Counted from the first letter of the stretch, positions 34,309 through 46,039 are shown. The stretch is 64,000 nucleotides of DNA from Rheum nobile (GCA_027886185.1 WOAB01000152.1:1133001-1197000), one strand, 5' to 3'. Made by a program: numbers and translations. The notes: generated by a model from the sequence alone, not told the origin.

Positions 34309-34826
34309 TTAGGCCGACTTCGTTAATTCTTATCCGAACTTGGTTCGGATTAAATTTCTTAACTCCGGGTTAAATATATTCGTACATTAACGATACATTA
34401 ACCCCGAAAACATCTCAACTGTATTATATAATGCTCGGAAAATTTTACAGAGCTCAGACCCCTTTTCAGAAGGTCCGAGACTCACTGAATTAAATCCGTC
34501 TAGCAAAACGGGCATAAGAAAAATTTAAAAATAATTCAAAATACCCTTAAAAATTACGGGGTATTACAGCAACATCTTAGGAGGTGACAGATGCATAGAA
34601 CATAGTTTTGGGTTATGCTTTGTAAAATAAGGCCCATAATAAAATATCAAACCCCATCCCAACATATTTTTACAAACATTAATGGATTTGAGATAATATA
34701 GTAAAATAATCATATTGATAAGGCCTAAATTTTTAATCCGCCTAGGCCCTCGCCTAGCCGCCTGAGCACTAGGACCCCCTCACCGCCCAACTCTCGCCTA
34801 GCGACTTTTAGAACATTGCTTGATAT

Positions 34827-35496
34827 GAACAATAATCTAACCCTAAAAAATAGAGAAATCAAAATTGAGAGAAAATAAGAACAAATACACAAAAAGGTCA
34901 TTCAATTATAGATGAAGAAGCGACGTAGATGTGTTAGCACACATAGTATGCAATTCGGAAAGCAATTGAACATATAAATCAAAGAAGTCAGATCGTACAA
35001 ATTGGAAGAAAAAGTTGGAAGGGGAGAATTCAGTAAATGGAGAAGATAGTGAAACAACGTACCACAATCCATCGCAATTTGATGCGAAAAAACAAGAGAT
35101 TGAAGACTAGAATGAACGATTGAAGGAGAATAAGAAGGTCTAACAATGGCGGAAGACAGCTTCCCTAGCTCGAGCCATATGCAAAGATGAAAGTAAACAA
35201 TAGAAAGTTATTTAAAAAAAAAGTGACAGAAATAACCTTGCCTATTAAAAAATGGGATTGCTATCAACCCTAAGATCTCCTAGATCTAATGGTCTAAATT
35301 CATCCCCACTTTACACCCTAACCCCCTTCCTTATATGATCTCAACTCATATAATTTGTAAAAGGATAACATAGTGGTTTTAAAGTAGTTTAGCAATATGG
35401 AGAAACTTTTGGTTAAAATTTGATACACTTGGACAGGATAAGCATGATAAATAGACCAAAAACTATCAAATTTAAATTAGTTAAGAATTGATGCAA
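34827..35496. other. unassigned flank, possible minus-strand gene start
   Basis: No intact gene. On the minus strand, leader-like sequence precedes an ATG near 35076 followed closely by a GT donor-like site. Otherwise AT-rich. The Tat-type PBS at 35497 follows directly with no recognisable LTR before it. Confidence 0.3.
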
Positions 35497-35515
35497 TGGC
35501 GCCGACCGTGGGGAC
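35497..35515 (+). promoter_or_regulatory. primer-binding site of fragment D
   Basis: TGGCGCCGACCGTGGGGAC. TGGCGCC is complementary to the 3' end of tRNA-Asp as used by Athila/Tat elements. Confidence 0.65.
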
Positions 35516-35699
35516 AAAATCACGCAGTTAGGCTTAGCTAACGTCAAAGGAAATGGATCGTGAATGCCCGCAGATGGCCGTGTCAGATGAAGCACAATCT
35601 CAACGTCATGTCCCCTGAAAGCATCCGCGATAGGTGGTGTTAAGCGAAGCCTAGTGGGAGAAGTTCTGCCAATTCCAGGAGTGGCAGAGTCTTCGCTAG

Positions 35700-36543
35700 G
35701 ACTACACCTAGCCAGAGCCCATACCGCAGCCGCGTCAACCTGAACGCGCGCCTCAGGAGCCTCGCGAAGAATATGGGGAAGGGCCGCCAATGGACCAAGT
35801 GTCCATAACTCACGAGCCTTCCCGCTACATGCCACGACGAGAGCCTCCGCGTAGACCGTATGCGGATGCAGTGCCTCAATACTATCCGGAGCAAGCAGCC
35901 ACAAAGCTCCCTCTAGCCCTGTTCGAATCCACTGCCTTTGCTGATCACATTTTGCTTGCGTCGCCACCCCCTGACTTCAAGCTCCCGACCTTCAAAGAGT
36001 AGACGGGAGGCGATAATCCCAGGGACCACCTGTCCCGCTACCGGTACATTATGCTTGTGAGGAAGGCTGATGAGCCAACTATGTGCAAATGCTTCGCCAA
36101 CACCCTAGCAGGGACAGTCCTCGCGTGAATGATCAGTTTGCTCGCGAAGAGCATTCATGGTTTCCAACAATTAGCATACTCTTTCCAGACACACTTTAGG
36201 TGTTCACAAAAAAGGAAGTTGGGCATGCAAGAAGTCATGAATGTCAGGCAACGCAAAGGAGAATCACTCGCCTCCCTCGTAAAGAGATTCACTACCGAGG
36301 TGGTTCAGGCTCACGACTTTGACGAGCAGGTCACACGTATGGAGTTTATCCAGGGGCTTAGGAATGGAGCTTTCAAGCTCCACATGTGCAAAAAAGCCAC
36401 CAACGACATACATGAAGCTACTAGAGAAGGCCAATCAACATATTTTTGCAGAAGAGTTGGCAAGGGAAGGATCGTCCGCGAACACAACCCCCGCTAATGG
36501 AGGACAAAAGCATGACAACCACAAACGGGAAATAGGCACCTAG
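35700..36543 (+). pseudogene. Tat gag (fragment D)
   Basis: Retrotransposon gag read through interruptions. A Pro/Arg-rich lead is followed by FADHILLASPPPDFKLPTF, then TAG at 36000, then NPRDHLSRYRYIML, a frame break near 36125, and LAYSFQTHFRCS..., RQRKGESLASLVKRF, EVVQAHDFDEQVTRMEFIQGL. This is the Retrotrans_gag pattern of Tat elements (F-x-D-x-IL, DPRDHL, E-S-L). The distal part is degenerate and stops before the inserted fragment G. Confidence 0.75.
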
Positions 36544-36854
36544 GAACCCCGCTGTCACCAGGAAAACGACAAAAGAAAAGCTCAGGAGAGGCAACTGGTG
36601 GTTGTTGAGATGAACGATCGCGAAGCAGCGGGGATGTATCTACCAAGGCCGCAGTACAGACCACCACCTATGCGTGTAAATGTCCCACCAACGCCACCCC
36701 CCGTGAGGCCATGAAAGTTCTCCTCTTACCACCAGTCAATAAGACATGACATCCATGAGTGTCACGGATATGGGACTCCGGGAAAGAGAACAACCCAGGG
36801 CCGGGTCCAACTCCATAACAACCTCCCCAGAACAGGGCCGCTCCATACCCTCAT

Positions 36855-37975
36855 TGATGCGACCCTGCCCTCCATGACGGCCACAGAAGTAGAAGAAGCC
36901 ATGAGCCTGCGCTCCCAAGGCCCAGTGACACGATCGAGAGCCAAGGCCATCGCCGCTGTCGTGCAATCACTCATTGCACGCGTCATCGCTAGCCAAGGCA
37001 CACCCGAGACAGAGCCCGCGCTCAAGGTCCTCTCCACCATCGGCATCGCAGAAGAAGGCCTATCGTATTCGGACACGGACGAGCCTACTGACAAACCCAG
37101 TCAAGCCTAGACGTGGCCGCTGCTCCTTGTGTCCGTGTTCCATGCCTTGCCGCCACCACGGTACCTATCTTTAGCATTTAGAGGTTATTTTGCTAAGAGT
37201 TAGACATTTCTATTTTTGGTACTTTCTAGTTTTGGCATTCTCTATTTTTAGTAGTTTCCATTTATAGTTATTTCTATTTTTAGGTGTATGCTCCATGTAT
37301 GTCGCATGGGCTAGCCCGTTAGGCAAGACTCGGCCCATCCGAGTCTCGTGTATACTATTTAAGGCCAACTCGGCCTATTGTATTTCTTTATGTCTAAATT
37401 AATCAAAGCTTAAGTTTGAGTGCCAATTGCCTCCTTTCTTTGATCAGACGTCAACCCTATTTCTATCTTTACAACTCCCTTCACTCCGCCGCCGATGCTA
37501 CGGCAACCCCTTGACCCATCAAGCAACCTATCCAACCATCGTGCCTAGTCCTAAGACCATGAGTCACTGTTCGCTTCGCATCCGCTCGCGTCGCTTATCG
37601 AACCCATTATCGCACCCAGTCCACCGTCGCCGTCGCTAGCCTCACCGCTCGCACCATCGACTTCACCATCGCTATCGCACCCACCATCTCACCCACTCCA
37701 TCGCTTGCGCCATTGCTCTCGCCATCGCCACCACCATCGCTCTCGTGACACCCACTCCACCGCCACCGGGTTCGCATCCACACCATGTCAGTAAACCTCT
37801 AAAGTTAATGTTCATGTTCGCACATCCCTTTGTCAACCTTTCGTGTAATTCAACAAGGGTTTCACCCAAGGCTTCCACGACAGGCTTGACAATGAGAGAC
37901 GAGTGACTTCCCAACCAAGACTAGATCCATCGCCGCCTTCAACGATTGACCATCATCAGAGGCAAGAACGCATCA
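36855..37975 (+). repeat. LTR of fragment G
   Basis: Similar to the LTRs of F over its whole length, though more divergent. The first 256 bp carry an open frame (EEAMSLRSQGPVTRSRAKAI) that corresponds to the polyprotein C-terminus encoded in F's 3' LTR. The PBS-like TAGCATCAGAGCCC follows at 37978-37991. Confidence 0.8.
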
Positions 37976-37991
37976 ACTAGCATCAGAGCCC

Positions 37992-38809
37992 AACGGTCTT
38001 GTAAGTCACTATCTCAAGTCTTGACTTTGTTCACAAATTTTTTTCTCGTCCATCAACCTTGCTTCCGCGTAATCATAATAATAAAAAAAAAATCAAACTT
38101 TCCTTGTCCTCTTCGGTTTCGCAAGGCAAGCCCTTGGCCGAAATTTTTTTCTTGCCCTCCAAGTATTGGTGTGTTTGGTAACTTCGGATATCTTGAATAA
38201 TTGGGTGATTATTTCCTTCTTTCTTGCGGTGATTTTGTTTCCATATCTTGCTTGATTTGTTTTTTAGGTTGTTAGCCAAAATTTCCTTCTATAAGAAATC
38301 AAATCTTATTTTTTTTCTCTCTCATATCTCTAAGATCTCGCTTGATCTTTTCTTGTTGCTTAGGCCGTTATTTTTGTTTTGTTTCCTTATCCGATATCAC
38401 AAAAAGTCAAAGACTAGATATTTGGATATTATAAAAAAAAAAGGAAAAGCCAATCGGTTATTCAAAAAAAAAGATAACAAAGAAGGCAATCGAGTGTAGG
38501 GAAAGCCAAAATAAGGCAACCCTACGCACCCACTCGCCGAGGCCTAGGCTCATCTTCTCAATCTCTCCGCCGTCTAGGTTAACCCTAGAAGGTAAGTCTT
38601 GCTAGTTTGGTTACTTGTTTGCGTTTGACTTAGGGTTTTAATTGCTTGATCTTGCTTGATTGACGTGTTTGCTTCTCACACCACCACTTGTGTCTAGCCT
38701 AAGCCGCCCTCACGGCAAGCCGATTAGCCCTCCCTTACGTGAACATTGTTTACTTGACTAGTGATTGCTTGATCATTGTTCTTTGTGTCTTTTGTTCGTT
38801 TTTACTCGT
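37992..38809 (+). other. leader of fragment G
   Basis: Untranslated leader, homologous to 59690-60436 of element F in reverse orientation. AT-rich with A runs and 'cttgatc' phrases. No gene. Confidence 0.7.
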
Positions 38810-39076
38810 ATGTCTGACCATATTGTTATAGGTAGAATGACAGCCCCTACACATTCGAGTGGAGACGGCAACGACGCCAACAACGACCCACAACACCCAG
38901 CTTTGGTTCCACCACAAGATGATCCCATCCTTGAACTCTCGGCAGAGCAAAGAGAAATCCAAGCTCTTCGACAACAAGTGGCTCATCTACAAGCCATGCA
39001 ACGAGCGGCACCAATCGTGCCCACACCGACACCCATGATCCCCATGGACGCAGCGGCTGCGCCACGCCACACCTAA
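38810..39076 (+). pseudogene. Reina-like gag N-terminus (fragment G)
   Basis: ATG at 38810 starts MSDHIVIGRM, matching MSGHIVIGSM of F gag. A coiled-coil-like EQREIQALRQQVAHLQ segment (about residues 47-63) also matches EQREIQALRQRVAQFE in F. The frame ends at TAA (39074) right at the junction with Tat sequence. Confidence 0.75.
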
Positions 39077-39454
39077 GCATCTCTAACCGTCTTGGCAAAG
39101 AGCACCAACTCACCTTCAGCGCAGAGGATCTTGCGAAAGCATCTGTCCCTAGCACGGACCCACTGGTGCAGCATGTTAAGATGGGTACCAAGATAGTGAA
39201 TAGGGTGATGGTAGACACCGGGAGCTCCATGGTAATTTTGCACTGGGAGGCATTTCAGAAGATGGGCCTAGACCCCACGGACCTGTTACCCACTGACTGT
39301 ACTCTCGTAACATTCGCGCGAGAGAGAGTTAAGCCAACGGGGTCATAACCCTAGATATTATTCTCGACGACGAGAATGGTCCGCGAAGGTCGGAAAGGAT
39401 TGAGTTCCTGGTGCTACAATCCCCGACCGCGTACAATGCCATTTTGGAAAGAAT
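39077..39454 (+). pseudogene. Tat aspartic protease (fragment D)
   Basis: Protease segment with VNRVMVDTGSSMVILHWEAF. VDTGSS supplies the catalytic Asp. The preceding ISNRLGKEHQLTFSAEDL-like stretch is partly out of frame. A stop follows at 39346. The product would process the gag-pol polyprotein. Confidence 0.75.
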
Positions 39455-41026
39455 CTCTATGTGTAAGTGTCAAGTTGTTGTCTCTATATAACATTTTCCT
39501 ACACAGGTTGGAGTAGGAATTGCCAGGGGCCGACACACGGAGAGTCGCACCTGCTACCTTGCCGCTCTAAGCGAGAAGAATGTCCTAGTCCTGACGGCAG
39601 ATTTCGAAGGCCCCAGCTCTGCAACTCTATGCTCCACGGAAGAAGAGGCTGAGCTCAAAGTGAGAAATCGGCTAGAGGCCGTAGTTTCAGAACAGGAGAG
39701 GATAAGCATATCCCCTTTCTCACAAGAGGAGGAGAAACTGTATATGGGGCAGACACTCAAGGCCGAAGTGCATGAGGAAATCAAGGAACTGTTACCCGGC
39801 TCGCGATATATGTTCGCGTGGACCCCCAAAGATTTGAAAGGGATTCCCGCGAGTCTCATGATGCATTCCTTAAACATTAGCCTGGAGACTAAGCCAAAGA
39901 GACAAAAGAAGAGGAAGCAGACCGGAAAAAAGGGCCCAAGGAGCGAAAGAGGATATTGCTAAGTAATTAAAGGCAGGCTTCACATGCGAAGTGAGGTATC
40001 CGCACTGGCTGGAAAATGTAGTCATGGTGAGGAAAGCAAATGGCAAATGGCGCATGTGCGTCGACATTACTATCCTCAATAAGGCATGCCCAAAAGATAG
40101 CTACCCGCTCTCGTCGATCGACTAGCTCATAGATTCTACGGCAGGACACGAGGCGCTGAGCTTTCTAGACGCTTACTCCGGCTACAATCAGGTGAAGATG
40201 AACCCAGGCGATGAAGAGTACACAACATCATTACAGAACGAGGTACGTACTGCTACACGGTAATGCCGTTCAGACTTAAGAATGCAAAGGCCAGCTTTCA
40301 ACGCCTTGTCGACTTGATTTTCCACGAGCAGATCGGCACAACAATCAAAGCATATGTAGACAACGTAGTGGTAAAGACTAAATGGGAAGAAGATCACGCG
40401 GACGAAACCCTCTAAAGACACGGCATGACCTTAAATCCGGAGAAATGTGTGTTCGGAGTGAAGGTCGGGTAGTTCATCGGTTTCCTGATCAGCTTGCGAG
40501 GGATTGACGTGAACCCTGAAAAAATAGAAGCTGTTTTGCAAATGTCTCCCCCGCGAAGCAAAAAAGAAGTATAAATGTTCATAGGCTCCGTCAACTACCT
40601 CAACAGGTTTTGTTCAAAGTTAGCAGAAAGAGGACTACCTTTCTTTGCCACTCTCAGGGACCTGAAGAACTTCAGTTGGAAACCGGAGTGCGACACTGCC
40701 TTCATGAAGGTGAAAAAGAACCTAGCGATGCTGCCAACCCAATTATCTGGTGAAGATTAGCTGCTAGTTCACGAGCAATCAGTGCGGTTCTGGTCCGCGA
40801 ACATGAGATCCATGTCTACTTTGTTAGCAGAGCCCTCATCCCGGCTGAAATGAGGTACCTGCCCGTAGAGAAAGTCGCGCTGGCGATCATAATGTCTGCG
40901 AGAAAGCTGCGGCCATACTTCCAAGCTCACCCTATCCGAGTGCTCTCCGATCTCCCTTTACGAAGCTTGTTTTGTAGACCGACTATATTAGGGAGACTCA
41001 CGAAATGGGTGACGAGCTGTCCGAAC
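39455..41026 (+). pseudogene. Tat reverse transcriptase (fragment D)
   Basis: RT with VMVRKANGKWRMCVDI, LNKACPKDSYPL, LDAYSGYNQVKMNPGDEEY, then a frameshift at about 40230, MPFRLKNAKASFQRLVD, and AYVDNVVVK (40353-40364, in place of the expected YVDD). Stops follow at TAA 40413 and TAG 40470, then NPEKCVFGVK and the thumb/connection region (SPPRSKKEV, NYLNRFCSKLAERGLPFF). The RNase H part that follows is badly decayed. Several lesions are shared with fragment E. Confidence 0.85.
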
Positions 41027-41035
41027 CTATCAATG

Positions 41036-43072
41036 ATGTCTTAACCAAGCAAGTTTGAGCTCAGAATCTCCACCAACAAGCCACATCTTCGAAAGAAAAG
41101 AGAAGAAACATGGTGGGAAAAGTGCATGGAAAGCCACATCAAGACCAACGACTATCAATGCTGGAGGATAGTCGAAAATGGAGATGGCCACGTCAATCTT
41201 ACCATGAAAGAAGAAGACTGGAAACCAAAACACTATGTCATCATGGAAAAGAATGCCAAGGCCAGACAGTTCATCCTCAATGGACTGGACATAGAGGACA
41301 TGGACAAGGTCATAGGAATCAAGACGGCCAAAGAGATGTGGAAAGCTCTCAAGGAGATGCATGAAGGAAGTGAGGAACTAAAGCAAAGCAGAAAGTTCGC
41401 TTTGGAAGGAGAATACCACACTTTCAAAATGATGGAAACTGAGACCATCTCAGAGTACTACTCCCGCTTCAACAGATTGATTGGAAAGTTAACAGCGGCG
41501 AGAGTCGATCTTGATGAAGTCTCCAAGTCCCTAGTGGTCATCAATGGACTCAACTCCAAATTCACCCTTCTAAAGAGAATCATGAAGAACACTCCAGGCA
41601 TCCAATCCCTTCCCTTGACACAAATCATAGGGAAACTGGAGGTTGAAGAAGGAGAGCACACTAAAGCCAATACCGACAAGAAACTGGAGAAAGGAATTGC
41701 CCTCAAGATATCCAAAGCCTTCTCTAGGCTCGAGATGGAGGAAGAGAACTCAGACCTTGAAGAAGAGGAGGACGAACTAACAGCCCTCTTCACAAAGAAC
41801 ATCAAAAAATTCTTTGTGAAGGGAAGGTTCCAAAAGGGCAGTTCCTCTTATAATGGACCAAGAAGAGATCTCAAGGAAGTCTCCTGTTACGAGTGCAAGG
41901 AGAAGGGACACTACGCTAAGAACTGTCCCAACAAAGAAGAGTCCAAGGAAGAGGAAAGACCTCAAAGAAAGAAGGCTCTTGTAGCATCATGGGGAGAAGA
42001 CTCAGATGAGGAACTGGATCTGAGTGGCTTCTCTGGAGGGAGATGTCTCATGGAAAAAGGAGACTCAAGCGACTCAGAAGACCTTGAGATAACTTCTGAC
42101 GATCTCTTAAAATCCCTAGTTGATTGTGATAAGAAACAACTTCTTAAGATCATAAAGAAACTAGGAAAGGAAACCAGTTCCCTTCAACAGAAACTAGATG
42201 ATTGTGAAGATGAAATTGCTTGCTTGACTGTCGAGAATTCTGTTTGGAGTAAGAAACTTGATGAAATTGAGAAAGACCTAGCTGAAACTCACTCCAAACT
42301 CATTGATATTAGAAATGTGCATGCTAGTCACCTTAAAATTTGCAAATCTTGTGATGAAACTAGCATAGACTCTGTCAAAGTTCCCTTGGATGCTAACCCA
42401 CCTGGAAATGACATGCTTCAATCCATAATTGATAGGTTAGACATTCTCACTGATTCCATTAATGAAAAAACGATAAATCAAACTATTTTTGTGAGATAAC
42501 GCCATGGAATAGGATATGTCAATAATAAAGGGAACAATGATGCTGAAGAAGAAAAGGCTAGGCGAGAACTTGTTGAGATGAATGAGAATCTCAGTATTGC
42601 TCTTGCCACTTCTCGTGATAGGAATCAATTCCTATCAGAGAAGATCATGGTCCTTCAGAACAAGGCTGAGGTTGCCAAACGTCTCAATGAAGGCTCTCAA
42701 AGTCCTAAGAAGGAACCAAAGGGAAAAGAAAAGATGGTTCCTGAAAACCAATGGTTCACCAATTCCTTTGCCCACAAAAGATATGTTGACATGGCCCATA
42801 GTAAGGTTAGAAACAATGTTGATTTCAACAAAAGGAAAATTGAAAAACCCTTTAGGCCAGGAAAAGGAAAATATGGTCATGTTGTTTACAATCGCATATG
42901 TACCTACTGTGGTAAGAATGGTCATTACAACACTGATTGTGCTAAGAAAAGAAATTTTGAAAAGGAGAAAAGTGCTTATTACCATGAAAGGAACCAGTCC
43001 CCTGATTATTCACAGACTCGCAATGCTAATCCCCCTAGTAAAGCCAAGCTTCGCTGGGTTCAGAAATCTTAG
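41036..43072 (+). pseudogene. copia C gag
   Basis: ATG at 41036 is followed by TCT and then TAA (41042), where element A has CAA, so the proper start is dead. The same frame stays open to TAA at 42497 (CAA in A) and again to TAG at 43070. It includes the capsid-like domain, knuckle CYECKEKGHYAKNC (about 41886-41927), an acidic coiled-coil stretch, and a second knuckle CTYCGKNGHYNTDC (about 42898-42939). Apart from the nonsense codons the frame is continuous over 2 kb, better kept than in A. Confidence 0.88.
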
Positions 43073-44188
43073 TTCCCTTGCGTGCAGAAAGAAGAGAGGC
43101 AACCCCAACTATGGTACATTGACAGTGGTTGCTCATGCCATATGACCGGAAGAAGAAATCAAATGACCTCTCTTCAACCTCTCCAAGGTGGAAACATATC
43201 CTTTGGAGACAAAAGCAAAGGGAAAATATGTGGAATAGGAACTGTGAAACTCAACGACCACATTCAGGTAAACAAAGTTCACCTTGTTGATAATCTTGGT
43301 TTTGATCTAATAAGTGTGTCACAGCTGTGTGATCAAGGAGACAATGAAGTTAGATTCAGATCCAACGAATGTTCAGTCCTTGACTCCTCGGGACAAATCA
43401 TCCTAAAAGGAAAAAGGCTCAACAATGTCTACATTGTTGATCCATCCTTTGTTCCCAAGGAGAAACTCTGTCTCTCAACGGTGAATGACCAAACTGACTT
43501 GTGGCATCAACGCCTCGGTCATGCTAGCACCAAGCTGATTCAAAAGCTACACTCAAAGGAGCTAGTCATAGGGCTGCCAAAGCTAAGTGGCACATCAAAG
43601 GAACTGTGCTCTGACTGTGTAAAAGGAAAACAGGCTCGTAGTTCCTTCAAGTCCAAAAACATAGTAAGCACCTCAAGGCCTCTTGAACTCATCCACATGG
43701 ATCTGTGTGGACCCATGAGAATTCAAAGCCTAGGAGGGAACGGGTATATCTTTGTTCTTATCGATGACTTCTCTCGCTTTACTTGGACTATCTTTATTAA
43801 ATCTAAGAGTGAAGTCATTGACCGCTTTAAAGATCTAGTTCCCTTGTTAGAAAAATATCTTGATTGTTCACTCAATGCTATTCGGTCGGACCATGGTACC
43901 GAATTCGAGAATGGAGAATTTCTAACCTTTTGCAGTGAGCATGGCATTGATCACAATGCTATATCAGTTGCCCTCCGTGATCAAATAAATGAATTGGGAA
44001 AACTAGAGCTGCTGTTTCCATTCTGGTGGAGGTGCTTCAGAAAACCTGGGAGGATGCAACTGGAGCAAACCAGGCAACAGGCCAAGATGAAGGAACTGCA
44101 TAAAAGAAGGAAACTGAAGAGGAGGCCACTACGCTGCCATAGGAACGTCTCTCCTAGTTCCCAGTGTTATAACATCACAGTGTGCTAG
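43073..44188 (+). pseudogene. copia C protease and truncated integrase
   Basis: Opens after the TAG at 43070 without an ATG (GTG at 43082). It has WYIDSGCSCHMTG, the H2C2 finger (LWHQRLGHAS, CSDCVKGKQ), DLCGPMR, DDFSRFTWTIF and RSDHGTEFENGEF. At about 43958, after HGIDHN, sequence jumps to the element's 3' region (QQAKMKELHKRRK), so the third catalytic residue (Glu) and the C-terminus are gone. The open frame runs across the deletion and gives an in-frame fusion with the tail of the former third ORF, ending at TAG 44188. Confidence 0.88.
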
Positions 44189-44709
44189 TAGTTCCCTAGG
44201 GTTCTACTCCCCTCTTCTATCCTTATTTTGTCTAATGTCAAGTTGGTTGTGCTCTTTTGTTTCTCTTTCCACTATGCATCTCTGGGCAATGTTCTTGACT
44301 TTAATGATTAATGAACTCTTATGATAATGTTTTTAATGCATCATTTGTCTTTGCCTTAAGTTTCTATTATGGTCACTGTCATGGGTTTAACGCAAATTGT
44401 TTATTTCACATTGATATCTTATACTTGATAAGTAACTTGATCTTTTTGATGATGTCAAAAGGGGGAAGAATGGATAGGAACCTTGAACTATTGGAACTAC
44501 TGGACCTATAGGAAATCTGAACCCGTTCTATTTCTGAGGGGGAACTTGAATAACTTAGTTCATCTGCTTAAGGGGAATTTGCAACTATTGAATGTTCTAT
44601 CATTATTTTATAAAGTTGTAAATCTCTTAGCTCAACTATTCTCATGAATTTCATGTCCTTATTATACTGCCAGGTTCCTTATATTTGTCATCATCAAAAA
44701 TGGGGAAAT
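44189..44709 (+). other. copia C 3' untranslated region
   Basis: Matches 21384-21900 of element A in reverse orientation. Ends in the purine-rich tract 'aaaaatggggaaat' just before the LTR. No gene. Confidence 0.8.
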
Positions 44710-45826
44710 TGTTAGGAAACGGAACTCTGGAACTTCAGTTCCCCTGAGAGTTCCTTTCCTCAGTTTCTCTACTTTTGAAGATGACAAATATTATAATACT
44801 AATGTTTTATCTCAAAGATGTGCTTTAAGGAACCACAGGACAGTTACTGAAACTATGGAAGCCAAACAAGATAAAGAAACCAAGCAGGCAAGCCAAAGGA
44901 ACCCAGGTGTGCCCAGAAATGCAACATGTGACTTTGCGTTTCCCGAGAAATCTGGGAACACCAAACCTCGGACAAAAGGAGGTGAAAGCGACTTGAGAGA
45001 AGCTTCCAAAAGCCTGCCATCATCCAAGAGCAAGACTCCAAGATGCCTAGAACAATGAACCTCAGACAGAGAAAGGTGAAAGCGACGGGACATGGAACAT
45101 GTCGCTGTCCAGAAGACAGTTCCCAAGCGCCCAGAGTGTTGAACCTCAGACAAAGGAAGCTGGAGAACGACTTGGCTGAAGAGGTTGACTAACCTAGAAG
45201 GATTCTGAGCTGCCTAGGTTGTTTGCACATGCCAAGAACAACGTGGACCAAGGAGAACCACTTATCCTAGGGCAAGCTCAATCTGTGGGAACCCAGAGAA
45301 TATTAAGCTGTGAAGAATCCTCTATAAAAGGAAGACTAACTCAAGGGTTATCTTCAAGCACTGAAATACGACTCACACACATTAGCAAATATCCAGTGTG
45401 AACCTTCAAACAAGATCATCAAAGCAAACCGAGATCAAGAGGAACCAGTCAAGGAATAGAAGAGCTGAGTGCTAAGTTCTTGTGACTGTAAGTGATAGTT
45501 CCTAGGTGCGAAGGTCTGTTTCTTGGATTAATTATTGATTGTGTTAAGTTATCTAGGATTGCCTAACTGTGTGTAAGGCAAAGAAACTATGTGTTTGTTC
45601 CTAGGATAAGCTGTAACCAAAAGAGATAAGAAATCAAGAAGTAGACCTTGAAATCCTTTCGAAAGAAAGGTAGTGGTTTTTATCCTGGATTGCTAGTTGG
45701 CAATCAAAGGTTTCCACTATAAGGAACTTGTCATTTGTTCTTGATTGTTTAAATTCCGCTGCGAAGGGAACTGAGAATTGCCATTCTTAGTTCCTTAGTT
45801 ATTTGTCTAACAATCTCGATCCTACA
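44710..45826 (+). repeat. 3' LTR of copia C
   Basis: TGTTAGGAAACGG to GATCCTACA, 1,117 bp, same family as the LTRs of A. TATA-like CTATAAAAGG at about 45320-45330. Noticeably more divergent from A's LTRs than those are from each other. Confidence 0.93.
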
Positions 45827-46039
45827 GTAATTGATTAGCGCTACTTTGTAGGGTTTAACTAGGAGTTGTTACCGGAGTTTTAGGTACCATTTGGATATGT
45901 TTAGAGCATAAGTTAGGAGAATGGAGTTGAGGAGAAGGAATGGTGATTTGGTGGTTTTGAAGAGCTTAAATGAAGAAGATGGAGGAAAAAGCCACGGGAA
46001 GACCACAACAGAAGAGAAAAAGACACTCCAGGAACATTT

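Larger units (their letters stand above)
32142..34568 (-). mobile_element. solo LTR1 (2,427 bp)
   Basis: TGTAACACCCCC at one end and GGGGTATTACA at the other, bounded by perfect 5-bp duplications gcaac (32137-32141 and 34569-34573). No internal retroelement sequence is attached, so it is a solo LTR left by LTR-LTR recombination. Orientation is minus, judged from a TATA box at 34090-34096. Same family as LTR2 (47004) and LTR3 (62196). The length suits a long-LTR Ty3/gypsy family, but no coding part is present to classify it. Confidence 0.92.
32024..34818. mobile_element. hAT-type MITE, split by a solo LTR
   Basis: Terminal inverted repeats CAATGTTCTAAAA (32024) and TTTTAGAACATTG (ending 34818), with a perfect 8-bp duplication cttgatat (32016-32023 and 34819-34826). 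The interior is rich in 'cgcctaggc' palindromic motifs. Without the inserted LTR and its duplication the element is about 363 bp. No coding capacity, so it would need a hAT transposase in trans. Confidence 0.9.
36855..39073 (+). mobile_element. 5' fragment of a Reina-like gypsy element (G)
   Basis: Relative of element F on the plus strand: a 1,121-bp 5' LTR (36855-37975; TGATGCG...CGCATCA), a degenerate PBS, a leader and the first 88 codons of gag. It then joins Tat protease sequence without a 3' LTR. About 6 kb of internal sequence plus the 3' LTR are missing. The junction near 39073 shows no duplication that I can see. Confidence 0.8.
35497..41033 (+). mobile_element. Tat-type Ty3/gypsy fragment D
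   Basis: Plus-strand gypsy fragment: PBS TGGCGCC (35497), gag (about 35700-36540), an inserted Reina-like fragment G (36855-39073), protease (about 39080-39450) and RT (about 39455-41026). No 5' LTR is seen. The right end breaks abruptly into element C. Gag style, the PBS and the partner fragment E, which has an extra RNase H-like segment, point to the Tat (Ogre/Retand-like) group. Multiple stops; dead. Confidence 0.8.
41034..45826 (+). mobile_element. copia element C, 5'-truncated and internally deleted
   Basis: Plus-strand relative of element A. It starts at gag with no 5' LTR or PBS, carries gag, protease and half of integrase, then jumps to the 3' region and ends with a 1,117-bp 3' LTR (44710-45826). 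RT and RNase H are absent. The left junction (about 41026-41034) falls next to the gag ATG. Confidence 0.9.

Noticed and set aside
35413..35967. Minus-strand frame of 184 codons, GC-rich
   Set aside because: It is antisense to the Tat gag leader and gag start on the plus strand. The plus-strand frame has recognisable gag motifs and the minus one has none.
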